This document shows, piece after piece, positions 9,134 to 20,266 of a DNA stretch of 64,000 nt. Every line of letters begins with the position of its first letter. Within the stretch, counting starts at the first letter, position 1. The stretch lies in contig NZ_JQMQ01000005.1 in assembly GCF_000744815.1 (NCBI RefSeq), positions 5,599,801 through 5,663,800 of the forward strand. The letters are read 5' to 3'. Origin of the DNA: Phaeacidiphilus oryzae TH49. Lineage in GTDB: Bacteria > Actinomycetota > Actinomycetes > Streptomycetales > Streptomycetaceae. The position numbers and the translations under genes were made by a program. Under the pieces are notes generated by a model that saw nothing but the letters and a program-made list of their open reading frames with translations, had not been told where the DNA came from and did no database searches.

Positions 9134-10588
9134 GTGATCCCATTCACCCTCGCCGAGGTCGCGCAGACCGTCGGGGGGACGCTCCACGACGCACCGGATC
9201 CGGAGAACATCACCGTCTCAGGACCGGCGTTCCGGGACTCCCGGCAGGTCGTGCCGGGCGGGCTGTTCGTGGCGATCGTCGGCGAACGCGCCGACGGCCA
9301 CGAGTTCGCGGCGCGGACCGTCGCGGACGGAGCCGCGGCCGTACTGGCCGCCCGACCGGTCGGCGTCCCGGCCGTGGTGGTGGACGACGTCGTGGCGGCG
9401 CTGGGCCGGCTGGCCCGTGCCTCCGTGGCGCGGCTCGCCGCGGGCGAGCCCGGCGGGGCCGGGCTGACCGTGACCGCGCTGACCGGTTCGTCCGGCAAGA
9501 CCAGCACCAAGGACCTGATCGCCCAGCTGCTTCAGCGGCTCGGCCCGACGGTGTTCACCCCGGGCAGCCTCAACAACGAGATCGGCCTTCCGCTGACCGC
9601 CCTGGAGGCGGACAAGGAGACCCGGAACCTGGTGCTGGAGATGGGAGCCCGCGGGAAGGGCCACATCGCCTACCTCACCGGGATCGTGCCGCCCCGGATA
9701 GGCCTCGTGCTCAACATCGGCTCGGCGCACGTCGGGGAGTTCGGCAGCCGGGAGGCGATCGCCGAGGCCAAGGGCGAGATCGTCGAATGCCTGCCCGAGG
9801 ACGGCGTCGCCGTGCTCAACGCGGACGACGCGATGATCCGGCCGATGGCCGAGCGGACCAGGGCCCGGGTGCTCTGGTTCGGCGAGGCCGAGAGCGCCGA
9901 CATCCGGGCCACCGACGTCCGCGCGGACCAGGTCGGCCGCCCCTCCTTCACCCTCACCACCCCCACCGGTTCCGCCCCGGTGACCCTGCGGCTGTACGGT
10001 GAGCACCACGTCTCGAACGCCCTCGCCGCGGCGGCGGTCGCGCATGAGTGCGGCATGCCCGCCGCCGACATCGCCACCGCGCTCGGCGAGGCCGGTGCCC
10101 TCTCCCGCTGGCGGATGGAGGTCTCCGAGCGCCCGGACGGTGTGACGGTCGTCAACGACGCCTACAACGCCAACCCGGAGTCCATGCGGGCCGCGCTTCG
10201 CGCCCTCGCGGCCATCGCCGGCCGCGGGCCGGACCGCCGCCGCAGCTGGGCGGTGCTGGGCGAGATGGCCGAGCTGGGCGAGTCCTCGCTGACCGAGCAC
10301 GACGCGATCGGGCGGCTGGCCGTCCGGCTCGACGTCACCAGGCTGGTGGCGGTCGGCGGCAACGAGGCCGCCTGGCTGGAGCTGGGGGCCAGGAACGAGG
10401 GTTCGTGGGGTGAGGAGTCGGTGCACGTGTCCGACGCCGATGCGGCGATCGCACTGCTGCGGGAGCAGGTCGAGCCGGGCGATGTGGTCCTGGTGAAGGC
10501 ATCCCGTTCGAAGGGACTCGAACGGGTGGCCGAGGCGCTCCTCGCGGACGGCGCCGCCGGCGCCGCGCCGGCCGGGGCCGGGAAGTAG
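9134..10588 (+). CDS. murF: UDP-MurNAc-tripeptide:D-Ala-D-Ala ligase MurF
   Basis: MurF adds D-Ala-D-Ala to complete the UDP-MurNAc-pentapeptide. The protein has 484 residues from GTG 9134, with AAGGAG about 11 bases upstream. The Mur ligase ATP loop appears as [11 protein letters not shown]. The central domain carries [11 protein letters not shown], and the C-terminal domain has [13 protein letters not shown], a family hallmark. It lies 67 bases after murE and ten bases before mraY, so it is part of the operon. Confidence 0.96.
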   Translation: MIPFTLAEVAQTVGGTLHDAPDPENITVSGPAFRDSRQVVPGGLFVAIVGERADGHEFAARTVADGAAAVLAARPVGVPAVVVDDVVAALGRLARASVARLAAGEPGGAGLTVTALTGSSGKTSTKDLIAQLLQRLGPTVFTPGSLNNEIGLPLTALEADKETRNLVLEMGARGKGHIAYLTGIVPPRIGLVLNIGSAHVGEFGSREAIAEAKGEIVECLPEDGVAVLNADDAMIRPMAERTRARVLWFGEAESADIRATDVRADQVGRPSFTLTTPTGSAPVTLRLYGEHHVSNALAAAAVAHECGMPAADIATALGEAGALSRWRMEVSERPDGVTVVNDAYNANPESMRAALRALAAIAGRGPDRRRSWAVLGEMAELGESSLTEHDAIGRLAVRLDVTRLVAVGGNEAAWLELGARNEGSWGEESVHVSDADAAIALLREQVEPGDVVLVKASRSKGLERVAEALLADGAAGAAPAGAGK

Positions 10589-10598
10589 GGGCGGACAG

Positions 10599-11660
10599 AT
10601 GCGGCAGATCCTCTTCGCCGGAATGTTCGGCCTGTTCTTCTCGCTGGTCGGCACCCCGGTGCTGATCCGCTTCCTGGCCCGGCAGGGCTACGGCCAGTAC
10701 ATCCGGGACGACGGCCCCAAGGCGCACCACAGCAAGAAGGGCACGCCCACCATGGGCGGCATCGCCTTCATCCTGGCGACCCTCCTCGCATACGCGCTGA
10801 CCAAGGTGGCGACCGGCAGCAAGCCGACCGCCTCCGGGCTGCTGGTGCTCTTCCTCTTCGCCGGGATGGGCCTGGTCGGCTTCCTGGACGACTACATCAA
10901 GATCGTCAAGCGGCGGTCGCTGGGCCTGCGGGCCAAGGCCAAGATGGCCGGGCAGCTGATCGTGGGCATCGTCTTCGCCGTGGGCGTGCTGCGCTTCCAC
11001 GACATCCACGGCTGGACGCCGGCCTCCACCCGGCTCTCCTTCGTCCAGGACTTCGGCTGGTCGCTGGGGCCTGTGCTGTTCGCCATCTGGGCGATCTTCA
11101 TGATCCTGGCGATGTCCAACGGCGTGAACCTGACGGACGGTCTGGACGGCCTGGCCACCGGCGCGTCCGTGATGGTCTTCGGCGCGTACGTGTTCATCGG
11201 CATCTGGGAGTACGGCCAGAGCTGCGCCAACGTGCTGACCGCCGGCGCGAACTGCTACGAGGTCCGGGATCCGCTCGACCTGGCGGTGGTCGCGGCCGCG
11301 CTGATGGGCGCCTGCTTCGGCTTCCTGTGGTGGAACACCTCGCCGGCGAAGATCTTCATGGGCGACACCGGCTCGCTGGCCCTCGGCGGCGTGCTGGCCG
11401 GCCTGGCGATCTGCTCGCACACCGAGATGCTGCTGGCCATCCTCGGCGGCCTCTTCGTGATCATCACCCTCTCCGTGGTGATCCAGGTCGGCTCGTTCCG
11501 GATGACCGGCAAGCGGGTCTTCAAGATGGCGCCGCTCCAGCACCACTTCGAACTCAAGGGATGGAGCGAGGTACTGATCGTCGTCCGGTTCTGGATCATC
11601 CAGGGCCTGTGCGTGGCGGTCGGCCTCGGCCTCTTCTACGCGGGATGGGTCACCCGATGA
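10599..11660 (+). CDS. mraY: Phospho-MurNAc-pentapeptide translocase MraY
   Basis: MraY transfers phospho-MurNAc-pentapeptide to undecaprenyl phosphate, making lipid I at the inner face of the membrane. The protein has 353 residues with about ten membrane segments. Family motifs are the acidic FLDDYIK loop, [12 protein letters not shown] and [11 protein letters not shown], and the basic HHFELKGW near the end. The ATG at 10599 is ten bases after murF. The stop overlaps the murD start (ATGA), so the two genes are translationally coupled. Confidence 0.97.
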   Translation: MRQILFAGMFGLFFSLVGTPVLIRFLARQGYGQYIRDDGPKAHHSKKGTPTMGGIAFILATLLAYALTKVATGSKPTASGLLVLFLFAGMGLVGFLDDYIKIVKRRSLGLRAKAKMAGQLIVGIVFAVGVLRFHDIHGWTPASTRLSFVQDFGWSLGPVLFAIWAIFMILAMSNGVNLTDGLDGLATGASVMVFGAYVFIGIWEYGQSCANVLTAGANCYEVRDPLDLAVVAAALMGACFGFLWWNTSPAKIFMGDTGSLALGGVLAGLAICSHTEMLLAILGGLFVIITLSVVIQVGSFRMTGKRVFKMAPLQHHFELKGWSEVLIVVRFWIIQGLCVAVGLGLFYAGWVTR

Positions 11661-13099
11661 ACGAAGCCGCCGCCGACGACACCCCCGACTTCAAGGGCCT
11701 GCCGGTCACCGTCGCCGGCCTCGGGGTCTCCGGGCCTCCGGCCGCCCGGGTGCTCCGCGACCTGGGCGCCGAGGTCACCGTCGTCGACGGCGGCGACGGG
11801 GAGCGGCAGCGCGCCCAGGCCGCCGAGCTGCGCGCGATCGGCGTGCGGGTACGGCTCGGTGACGGCTCGTCACTCCCCGAGGGCACCCGGCTGGTCGTCA
11901 CCTCGCCCGGCTGGCGCCCGGACTCGCCGCTCCTCCTCGCCGCGGCCGAGGCGGGCCTCCCGGTCTGGGGCGACGTCGAGCTGGCCTGGCGGCTGCGCCG
12001 GCCGCTGCCGGAGACCGGCGAGCCGGCCCCCTGGCTGGCCGTCACCGGCACCAACGGCAAGACCACCACCGTGCAGATGCTGGCCGCGATCCTGGCGGCG
12101 GACGGCAGGCGCACGGCCGCCGTCGGCAACGTCGGCGTCTCCGTCCTGGACGCCGTGACGGCCGAACCGCCGTACGAGGTACTGGCGGTGGAGCTCTCCT
12201 CGTACCAGCTGCACTGGGCGCCCTCGCTGCGGCCGTACTCCGGGGCGGTGCTCAACCTCGCCCCGGACCACCTGGACTGGCACGGCTCGATGGAGGCCTA
12301 CGCCGCCGCCAAGGGCCGGATCTACCAGGGCAACCGGGTCGCCTGCGTCTACAACACCGCCGACCCGCTCACCGAGCGGCTGGTGCGCGAGGCGGACGTC
12401 GAGGAGGGCTGCCGGGCCATCGGCTTCACCCTGGAGACCCCGCGGCCCAGCGAACTCGGCGTGGTGGACGGGCTGCTGGTGGACCGCGCCTTCGTGGCGG
12501 ACCGGCAGCGCAGCGCCGCCGAGCTGGCCGCGGTCGAGGACGTCCACCCGCCGGCGCCGCACAACGTCGCCGACGCGCTGGCGGCGGCGGCCCTCGCGCG
12601 CTCCTACGGCGTCGAGCCGGCGGCCGTGCGGGAGGGCCTGCGCGGCTTCCGGCCGGACGCCCACCGGGTGGCCGAGGTCGCGGTGGTGGACGGCGTGCGG
12701 TGGGTCGACGACTCCAAGGCCACCAACACCCATGCGGCGGCGGCCTCGCTGCGCGCGTACGAGCCGGTGGTGTGGATCGCCGGCGGCCTGGCCAAGGGCG
12801 CGGAGTTCGACGAACTGGTGGCGGAGGCCGCCGGGCGGCTGCGCGCCGTCGTGCTGATCGGGGCCGACCGGGACGTGATCCGGGCCTCGCTGGCGCGACA
12901 CGCGACGGAGGTGCCGGTGGTGGAGGTCGCGGACGGGGAGACTGGGGCGACGGCGATGGCGTCCGTCGTGCGTGCGGCGCGGGGGCTCGCTCATGAGGGT
13001 GACACGGTGCTGTTGGCGCCTGCGTGCGCGTCGATGGACATGTTCACCAACTACGGTGAGCGCGGCGATCTCTTCGCCGAAGAGGTCCGTCGACTCTGA
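11657..13099 (+). CDS. murD: UDP-MurNAc-L-alanine:D-glutamate ligase MurD
   Basis: MurD adds D-glutamate to UDP-MurNAc-L-Ala. The protein has 480 residues. An N-terminal Rossmann-like segment ([15 protein letters not shown]) is followed by the ATP loop GTNGKTTT (about residues 131-138) and the late motifs [10 protein letters not shown] and GGLAKG. The ATG overlaps the mraY stop by four bases. A long palindromic repeat follows directly and separates it from ftsW. Confidence 0.96.
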   Translation: MNEAAADDTPDFKGLPVTVAGLGVSGPPAARVLRDLGAEVTVVDGGDGERQRAQAAELRAIGVRVRLGDGSSLPEGTRLVVTSPGWRPDSPLLLAAAEAGLPVWGDVELAWRLRRPLPETGEPAPWLAVTGTNGKTTTVQMLAAILAADGRRTAAVGNVGVSVLDAVTAEPPYEVLAVELSSYQLHWAPSLRPYSGAVLNLAPDHLDWHGSMEAYAAAKGRIYQGNRVACVYNTADPLTERLVREADVEEGCRAIGFTLETPRPSELGVVDGLLVDRAFVADRQRSAAELAAVEDVHPPAPHNVADALAAAALARSYGVEPAAVREGLRGFRPDAHRVAEVAVVDGVRWVDDSKATNTHAAAASLRAYEPVVWIAGGLAKGAEFDELVAEAAGRLRAVVLIGADRDVIRASLARHATEVPVVEVADGETGATAMASVVRAARGLAHEGDTVLLAPACASMDMFTNYGERGDLFAEEVRRL

Positions 13100-13422
13100 C
13101 TCCGAGGGAGGGTGGCTGGTGCCCGGATCCTTTTTCTGCCCCGGCCCCACCCCTTCCCGTTTCCCGGGGCTGCCGCCCCGGACCCCGCAAAGTCGCGCAG
13201 CGACTTCAGGGGCGCGGGGAACTGCGCGGCCAGGCCGCTACGGTCCGCACTCGGCAGCGGAGTTCGGGTTGCAACCCGGTGGCCGTTGCCAGCTGCGGCG
13301 CCGTAGTGAGCTGGGCGCGCAGTTCCCCGCGCCCCTTGTTCGCCCTCCGGGCTCACCGGGGCGCCGGGGGCGGAGCCCCCGGGAGACGGGCAGGGCCGGG
13401 GCAGAAGAGACCAGGGGGCGTC
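13100..13422. other. murD-ftsW intergenic region filled by a palindromic repeat
   Basis: There is no gene here. The ~320 bases consist almost entirely of nested inverted repeats. The core arms are described separately; a GTCGC/GCGAC hairpin (about 13190-13205) and further GGGGC/GCCCC stems flank them. The ftsW ribosome site AGGGGG lies at the very end, about seven bases before GTG 13423. Compact spacing elsewhere in the cluster suggests that the repeat was inserted. Confidence 0.7.
13208..13336. repeat. Dispersed palindrome family, copy 1 (two-armed)
   Basis: Perfect 21-base arms (13208-13228 and 13316-13336, core AGGGGCGCGGGGAACTGCGCG) enclose an 87-base spacer with the small palindrome GGGTTGCAACCC at 13266-13277. 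The same arm and spacer core recur at about 22882, 27640, 37211 and 62345. Confidence 0.85.
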
Positions 13423-14796
13423 GTGGCTAAGCCGCGCGCAGCGCAGGAGCCGAGGACCACCGTCACCGTCTTCAGCGCGCGCACCTTCCGCTCGCCCCGC
13501 GTCGCCCGCGCCCTCCGGCACGGCAAGCGGACCCTGGACCGGCCCCTCACCCCGTACTACCTGATCCTCGGCGCCGCCGCGCTGATCATCGCGCTCGGCC
13601 TGGTGATGGTCTTCTCCGCGTCCCAGATCACCGCCCGCTTCTACGGGCTGCCGTTCGCCTACTACTTCGAGAAGCAGCTGATCGCGGTCCTGATCGGGGC
13701 CGCCCTCGCCTTCGCGGCGATCCGCGTGCCGGCCCGCACCCACCGGCTGCTGGCCTACCCGCTGCTCCTGGTCACGGTGCTCCTGCTGCTCGCCGTGATG
13801 ATCCCCGGCGTCGGCCTCACCGTGAACGGCAACCGCAACTGGATCTACCTGGGCGGCCCGTTCCAGATCCAGCCCTCGGAGTTCGCCAAGCTGGCGCTCG
13901 TCCTGTGGGGCGCGGACCTCCTCACCCGCAAGCGGCAGCTCGGCACCCTCGGCGAGTGGAAGCACCTGCTGATCCCGCTGGTCCCGGTCGCGGGCCTGCT
14001 GCTGATGCTGGTGCTGGCCGGCGGCGACATGGGCACCGCGATGATCATCTGCGCCCTCCTCTTCGGCCTCCTCTGGTTCTCCGGTGCGCCGCTGCGGCTC
14101 TTCGGCACCAGCGCCGCCGTCGCCGCCGTACTGGCAGGCATCGCCATCGCCGCCGTCCCCCACCGGCTCTCCCGGCTGTTCTGCATCGGCGCCACCAAGG
14201 TCGGCGCGGACGGCGCCTGCTACCAGGCGGTCCACGGCGTGTACGCGCTGGCCTCCGGCGGGCTGTTCGGCACCGGGCTCGGCGCCTCGGTCGAGAAGTG
14301 GGGACAACTCCCCGAGCCGCACACCGACTTCATCTTCGCGGTGACCGGCGAGGAGCTCGGCCTGGCCGGCACCCTCTCCGTCCTGGTGCTCTTCGCCGCC
14401 CTCGGCTACGCCGGCATCCGGGTGGCCGCCCGGACCAAGGACGACTTCGTCCGGTACGCCGCCGGCGGGGCCACGACGTGGATAATCTCTCAGGCGATCA
14501 TCAACGTCGGGGCCGTGCTCGGCCTGCTGCCCATCGCCGGCGTCCCGCTGCCGATGTTCTCCTACGGCGGTTCGGCGCTGCTGCCCACCATGTACGCGGT
14601 GGGGATGCTGCTCTGCTTCGCCCGGAACGAACCGGCCGCGCGGGCCGCGCTGACCGCCCGCCGGGACCGGTCGGGCGGGCTGCGGGCCCGCTTCGGCCGC
14701 CCCGGACGGCAGTCCGGCCGCGGGCCCGGCCGGGAGGACGGGCCGCCCAGGCCGCGCGACGGTGGCGGTATGCGTCCCGTCGGTGGCAGCCGATAA
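13423..14796 (+). CDS. ftsW: SEDS septal glycosyltransferase FtsW
   Basis: FtsW polymerises lipid II at the septum together with FtsI. The protein has 457 residues from GTG 13423, with AGGGGG just upstream. A ~40-residue basic cytoplasmic tail precedes about ten membrane segments. SEDS motifs include [23 protein letters not shown], the large loop with [15 protein letters not shown] and the late [16 protein letters not shown]. The C-terminal ~60 residues are basic and low-complexity. Rod-type paralogues share the fold, but the position between murD and murG supports FtsW. Confidence 0.95.
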   Translation: MAKPRAAQEPRTTVTVFSARTFRSPRVARALRHGKRTLDRPLTPYYLILGAAALIIALGLVMVFSASQITARFYGLPFAYYFEKQLIAVLIGAALAFAAIRVPARTHRLLAYPLLLVTVLLLLAVMIPGVGLTVNGNRNWIYLGGPFQIQPSEFAKLALVLWGADLLTRKRQLGTLGEWKHLLIPLVPVAGLLLMLVLAGGDMGTAMIICALLFGLLWFSGAPLRLFGTSAAVAAVLAGIAIAAVPHRLSRLFCIGATKVGADGACYQAVHGVYALASGGLFGTGLGASVEKWGQLPEPHTDFIFAVTGEELGLAGTLSVLVLFAALGYAGIRVAARTKDDFVRYAAGGATTWIISQAIINVGAVLGLLPIAGVPLPMFSYGGSALLPTMYAVGMLLCFARNEPAARAALTARRDRSGGLRARFGRPGRQSGRGPGREDGPPRPRDGGGMRPVGGSR

Positions 14797-14837
14797 GGTC
14801 GGTCCGGTCAACGCCCAGAGGGAACAGGTGGATTTCG

Positions 14838-15950
14838 GTGCATGTCGTTCTCGCCGGCGGGGGGACCGCCGGTCACATCGAGCCCGCGCTCGCCCTCGCG
14901 GACGCACTCCGCAGGCGCGACCCGACCGTGGGGATCACCGCGCTCGGTACGGAGCGCGGCCTGGAGACGCGCCTGGTCCCGGAGCGCGGGTACGAACTCG
15001 CCCTGATCCCCGCCGTCCCGCTGCCGCGCAAGCCCACGCCGGAGCTGATCACGGTGCCCGGCCGGCTGCGCGGCACGGTCAAGGCGGTCCAGGACGTCCT
15101 GGAGCGGACCAAGGCGGACGCGGTGGTCGGCTTCGGCGGCTATGTGGCCATGCCGGCCTATCTGGCCGCCAAGCGGGCCGGGGTGCCGATCGTGGTCCAT
15201 GAGGCCAACGCCCGCCCGGGCCTGGCCAACAAGATCGGCGCCCGGTACACGGACTTCGTGGCGGTCTCCACCCCGGACAGCAAGCTGCGCGACTCCCGCT
15301 ACGTCGGGATCCCGCTCCGCCGGTCGATCGCCACCCTGGACCGGGCCGCGGCCCGCCCGGAGGCGCGCCACTACTTCGGCCTCGACCAGCGGCTGCCCAC
15401 CCTGCTGGTGACCGGCGGCTCGCAGGGCGCCCGCCGGCTCAACGAGACCATCCAGGCGGTGGCGCCCCGGCTCCAGCAGTACGGGGTGCAGATCCTCCAC
15501 GCGGTCGGCCCGAAGAACGAGCTGCCGATGATCCAGGACGTCCCCGGCATGCCCCCGTACCGCCCGGTGCCGTACCTGGACCGGATGGATCTGGCGTACG
15601 CCGCCGCCGACATGATGCTCTGCCGGGCCGGCGCGATGACCGTCGCCGAGCTCGCTGCGGTGGGCCTGCCGGCCGCCTTCGTACCGCTGCCGATCGGCAA
15701 CGGCGAGCAGCGTCTCAACGCCCAGCCGGTGGTCCGGGCGGGCGGCGGACTCCTCGTCGACGACGCCGAGTTGACGCCGGAGTGGGTGCTGGCGCATGTG
15801 CTGCCGGTGCTCACCGACCAGCAGCGGCTGTGGGACATGAGCCGGGCGGCCGCCGAGTTCGGCCGCCGGGACGCCGACGAGCTGCTGGTGGGGATGGTGT
15901 ACGAGGCGATCGCCCGCAACCAGCAGGGGAGCCGGCGGGTCCGTGGCTGA
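14838..15950 (+). CDS. murG: Lipid II synthase MurG (GT28 N-acetylglucosaminyltransferase)
   Basis: MurG transfers GlcNAc from UDP-GlcNAc to lipid I. The protein has 370 residues from GTG 14838. Motifs are the N-terminal glycine loop [10 protein letters not shown], then [18 protein letters not shown], the second-domain [10 protein letters not shown] and [13 protein letters not shown]. Its stop overlaps a GTG at 15943, the likely original ftsQ start, by eight bases. Confidence 0.96.
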   Translation: MHVVLAGGGTAGHIEPALALADALRRRDPTVGITALGTERGLETRLVPERGYELALIPAVPLPRKPTPELITVPGRLRGTVKAVQDVLERTKADAVVGFGGYVAMPAYLAAKRAGVPIVVHEANARPGLANKIGARYTDFVAVSTPDSKLRDSRYVGIPLRRSIATLDRAAARPEARHYFGLDQRLPTLLVTGGSQGARRLNETIQAVAPRLQQYGVQILHAVGPKNELPMIQDVPGMPPYRPVPYLDRMDLAYAAADMMLCRAGAMTVAELAAVGLPAAFVPLPIGNGEQRLNAQPVVRAGGGLLVDDAELTPEWVLAHVLPVLTDQQRLWDMSRAAAEFGRRDADELLVGMVYEAIARNQQGSRRVRG

Positions 15951-16097
15951 CCTCAGGTACGGCGAGCGGCCGGCGGGGGACGCCGGCGGCTCCGCCCTGC
16001 CCGGGGCCGCGGCGGCCCGGGCGGCCCCGGGGGCCCGTCCGAGGACGGCGAGGCCCCCCGCCCGCCCCGGCTGCGGCTCTCCCGGCGGGGCCGGGCC
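15943..16097 (+). other. ftsQ: 5' part of ftsQ, out of frame in this sequence
   Basis: The GTG at 15943 overlaps the end of murG and opens [13 protein letters not shown] with good codon bias until about 16020. The bias then moves to the frame of the ftsQ core, whose preceding residues (SEDGEAPRPPRLRLSRRGRA) form the expected basic tail before the membrane segment. No start codon exists in the core frame between the murG stop and 16098. The join lies in the run GCGGCCCCGGGGGCCCG (about 16021-16037); one extra base would restore a ~287-residue protein. Confidence 0.72.
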
Positions 16098-16805
16098 GTG
16101 GTGGGGGTCCTGGCGCTGGCGGTGCTCGGACTGATCGCCTGGGCGGTCCTCCTCTCGCCGCTGCTGGCCCTGGACTCGGTCGCGGTCTCCGGCACCGGCC
16201 CGGGGCTGACGCGGGCCCAGGTGCTGGCCGCGGCCCGCCCGCCGTACGGCACCCCGCTGCCCCGGGTGGGCACCGACGCCATCCGGCAGCGGGTGGCGAG
16301 GCTGCCCCGGGTGGCCTCGGTGACGGTCTCCCGGGGGTGGCCGACCGGGCTCAGAATCGCGGTGGTGCGGCGTACCGCCGTGGCCGCGCTGGACTCCGGC
16401 CGGGCCGGGAGCGCCGGCCGGTACGCGCTGGTGGACTCCACCGGCGTGCGGTTCGCCACCGAGGACCGGCCGCCGGCCGGAATCCCGGTGCTCCGGATGG
16501 AATTGACCGCCGCGGGCCGGAACGAGCTGGACGTCATCCCGGAGCGGGAACTGGTGGACGGAGCGGTGCGGGTGGCGGGCGATCTGCCGGCCGCGGTGCG
16601 CGGCAAAGCCTCGTCCGTAGAAGTCCGTTCATATGACGATATTGAACTGCGGTTGCCCGGCGGGGTGTTGGTCAAGTGGGGGAGCCCGGCGGCGGGTTCG
16701 CGCAAGGCGCAGGTGCTGACCGCGTTGATGCGCAGTCAGAAGTCCTCCGTTCGGAATACGTTCTACGACGTATCGGCTCCGGACGCGCCGGCCGTCGGAG
16801 GCTGA
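16098..16805 (+). CDS. ftsQ: Cell division protein FtsQ (POTRA domain)
   Basis: FtsQ is a bitopic divisome protein that bridges early and late division proteins. The open frame from GTG 16098 gives 235 residues, but this start falls inside the membrane segment (VVGVLALAVLGLIAWAVLL) and drops the cytoplasmic tail. A POTRA-like domain follows (DSVAVSGTGPGLTRAQVL), then a beta domain ending near VLTALMRS. The true product probably includes the out-of-frame extension from 15943. It is the last gene before the long ftsZ leader. Confidence 0.88.
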   Translation: MVGVLALAVLGLIAWAVLLSPLLALDSVAVSGTGPGLTRAQVLAAARPPYGTPLPRVGTDAIRQRVARLPRVASVTVSRGWPTGLRIAVVRRTAVAALDSGRAGSAGRYALVDSTGVRFATEDRPPAGIPVLRMELTAAGRNELDVIPERELVDGAVRVAGDLPAAVRGKASSVEVRSYDDIELRLPGGVLVKWGSPAAGSRKAQVLTALMRSQKSSVRNTFYDVSAPDAPAVGG

Positions 16806-16878
16806 GCGGACGTCCTCGAATGGACTTTCCCGAGTGTTCGCGACACCTCGGAAAGACCGGGCACGATCTGTTGCCATT

Positions 16879-16908
16879 GTGCCAAGGCAAGGCCAACTCC
16901 CTTGGCAC
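16879..16908. promoter_or_regulatory. Inverted repeat downstream of ftsQ
   Basis: GTGCCAAGG (16879-16887) and CCTTGGCAC (16900-16908) are perfect arms with a 12-base loop. Extension outward gives 11 matches in 12. No T-run follows. It could be a weak terminator for the murG-ftsQ transcript or an operator for ftsZ. Confidence 0.5.
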
Positions 16909-17130
16909 GATTGCCTGGTGAGGCGGCATGTGCCAGTGGACGGGCGGGGTGTTGACGGGACCGGGGTGGCTCCCCGAGTCTTGTCAGTCACCCCGGGTAC
17001 GCATACGGGTCATTGATCACATAGGCTCAAGAAAAAACGGGAGACTCGGCGTGTCCGTTGCTACGGACTCTTGCCGCGACCTACTGTCCTGTACCAACAA
17101 GCGTGCTGGAGCAGGGCACCTGAGTAGGCA

Positions 17131-17151
17131 TAACCCTAAACCTCAGGGTTA
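17131..17151. promoter_or_regulatory. Dyad TAACCCT-N7-AGGGTTA before ftsZ
   Basis: This is a perfect 7-base inverted repeat about 100 bases before the ftsZ start. Its placement between likely promoters and the gene suggests a protein binding site or an mRNA hairpin. The binding factor is unknown. Confidence 0.45.
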
Positions 17152-17251
17152 GGGTCCGGGTCGGGACTCCCGCCCCAGTCGGCAACTGCCGATCCGGCTC
17201 CATCACGGGGGACCGGACGGCATAGAACATCCGAGGCGAGAGGCCTTCGAC

Positions 17252-18516
<1,265 letters not shown>

Positions 18517-18520
<4 letters not shown>

Positions 18521-19263
18521 CCGCGCCCGAAGTGATCGGGGAGCGGGCCGACCTCGCAGGTGCTCACTTCGCCGCCACCAACCGGTGGGGCGGGGTGAGC
18601 ACTTCGCCGTGGGGGGAGCTGAACCTCGGCGGGGCCGTCGGCGACGAGCCGGCCGCGGTACGGGAGAACCGGCGTCGGGCGGCCTCGGCGCTGGGCCTCG
18701 ACCCCGCGGCCGTGGTCTGGATGAACCAGGTGCACGGGCGGGAGGTCGCCGTGGTGACCGAGCGTCAGCCCGAGGGCAGCGCGCCCGAGGTGGACGGAAT
18801 CGTCACCGATCGTCCCGGTCTGGCGCTGGCCGTGCTGACCGCCGACTGCACCCCCGTCCTGCTGGCCGACCCGGACGCGGGCGTCACGGGCGCCGCCCAC
18901 GCCGGGCGCCCGGGGCTGGCCGCGGGGGTCGTCCCGGCCACCGTCGAGGCGATGGTGGCGCTGGGCGCGCGGCCCGGCCGGATCGTGGCCAGGACCGGGC
19001 CGGCGATCTGCGGCCGCTGCTACGAGGTGCCGGCGGAGCTGCGGGCGGCCGTGGCGGAGGCGGTGCCGGCGGCGTGGTCCACCACCTCCTGGGGGACGGC
19101 CGCACTGGACATCCCGGCGGGTGTCCGGGCCCAGCTCACCGCCGCCGGGGTGGCGGACATCCGGCTCTCCCCGGTGTGCACCCTGGAATCCGAGGGGTAT
19201 TTCTCCTATCGGCGGGCCTCCGCGACGGGGCGTCTGGCGTCCTATGTGTGGCTGGCTCCCTGA
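18517..19263 (+). CDS. pgeF: PgeF/YlmD multicopper-laccase-fold protein
   Basis: The product (248 residues) belongs to the YfiH/PgeF family. PgeF removes mis-incorporated L-Ser from peptidoglycan precursors in E. coli, and purine nucleoside activities are reported for relatives. The metal ligands are visible in [13 protein letters not shown] and AAHAGRPGL. The common HAGWRG reads HAGRPG here, which I believe is usual in streptomycetes. It overlaps ftsZ (GTGA), so expression is coupled to ftsZ. In Streptomyces this locus is called ylmD and is dispensable or mildly linked to sporulation. Confidence 0.87.
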
Positions 19264-19335
19264 GGCGGATCCCCACCGGCTCCGGGGCGCCCGCATGGCG
19301 CGGGAATCGCGCGCGCATGCGAAAATCCTTGCACT

Positions 19336-20100
19336 GTGAGTGAGATGACACCCGACAGGGACCCCGCCGCGCGCCTCGCGGAGCTGCGCGGCAGCCTCGC
19401 CGCCGTGCGGCGGCGGATCGACGAGGCCTGCGACACCGCCGGCCGCCCCCGCGACGAGGTCGCGCTCATCGTCGTGACGAAGACCTATCCGGCCTCCGAC
19501 GTCCGCCTCCTCTCCTCGCTCGGGGTGACCGAGGTCGCCGAGAACCGCGACCAGGAGGCCGCAGGCAAGGCCGCGGCGACCGCTGATCTCCCCCTCCGCT
19601 GGCATTTCGTCGGCCAATTGCAGACCAACAAGGTGCGTTCGGTGGCGGGTTACGCCGACCGAGTGCATTCCGTGGACCGCCTCCGGCTCGTCGAGGCCCT
19701 TTCGAACGCGGTGGAGAAGAGCGGGCGCGAACGGCCTCTCGGCTGCCTGGTGCAGGTCGCACTGGAGAAGGAGGGGGCCGTCGAGGGCGACCCCGTGCAC
19801 CATCGCGGCGGAGCCGCTCCGAACGAAGTCGCACAACTCGCCGATGCCCTTGCTGCCGCACCAGGACTGCGACTTGACGGTGTGATGGCTGTCGCACCGC
19901 TCGTCGGCCGGTATGCCGGTAATCCGCGCGCCGCGTTCGAGAGGTTGGCGGAAATCGCAACCGCCGTACGGGAGGCGCATCCGACTGCCACGATGGTTTC
20001 GGCTGGCATGAGCGGTGACCTTGAGGAGGCCGTTCTTGCTGGTGCGACACATGTGCGCGTCGGGAGCGCGGTACTCGGCGTGCGCCCGCCCCTCGGGTAA
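19336..20100 (+). CDS. ylmE: YggS/YlmE pyridoxal phosphate homeostasis protein
   Basis: The protein (254 residues, GTG start) has the alanine racemase-like barrel fold that binds PLP. The PLP lysine is expected in VVTKTYPASDV (about residue 54). Other family motifs are ENRDQEAAGK, WHFVGQLQTNK, MSGDLEEAVLAG and THVRVGSAVLG. It buffers PLP and affects amino acid balance; no enzyme activity is established. The gene lies between pgeF and sepF, as in other Gram-positive division clusters. From about 19590 the codon bias is visibly weaker than in its neighbours. Confidence 0.93.
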   Translation: MSEMTPDRDPAARLAELRGSLAAVRRRIDEACDTAGRPRDEVALIVVTKTYPASDVRLLSSLGVTEVAENRDQEAAGKAAATADLPLRWHFVGQLQTNKVRSVAGYADRVHSVDRLRLVEALSNAVEKSGRERPLGCLVQVALEKEGAVEGDPVHHRGGAAPNEVAQLADALAAAPGLRLDGVMAVAPLVGRYAGNPRAAFERLAEIATAVREAHPTATMVSAGMSGDLEEAVLAGATHVRVGSAVLGVRPPLG

Positions 20101-20156
20101 CGTCACCGGTTAGAAGATCAGACTACTGACAGACCAGTACAAAACAGACAACTTGA

Positions 20157-20177
20157 TGCCCCATCGGATGTGGGGCA
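20157..20177. promoter_or_regulatory. Hairpin TGCCCCA-N7-TGGGGCA between ylmE and sepF
   Basis: Perfect 7-base arms (20157-20163, 20171-20177) lie 57 bases after ylmE and 90 bases before sepF. They could be a weak terminator or an operator. TTGATG (20154-20159) overlaps as a possible -35 but no partner box is convincing. Confidence 0.4.
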
Positions 20178-20266
20178 GCTAACCGTGGATCGTGGGAACC
20201 GCCCCTGCCGGGGCGGGGTCTGTGCCGGTGACGGAGCCGATCCACCACAGAGCGGAGGACAGGAGT

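Larger units (their letters stand above)
16806..17251 (+). promoter_or_regulatory. ftsZ upstream regulatory region
   Basis: This 446-base gap has no gene. In Streptomyces the ftsQ-ftsZ gap carries several ftsZ promoters, including developmentally controlled ones. Visible here are a near-palindrome with GACAC (16842-16846), a reverse GACAC (GTGTC, 17051-17055), an 11-of-12 inverted repeat (16876-16911) and the dyad TAACCCT-N7-AGGGTTA (17131-17151). GACAC is the reported core of WhiA binding sites and ftsZ is a known WhiA target, but a 5-base match alone is weak. No promoter box was clear enough to call. Confidence 0.55.

Noticed and set aside
17131-17160. Telomere-like TTAGGG motif before ftsZ
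   Set aside because: A single short dyad in a known regulatory region; nothing suggests a chromosome end.
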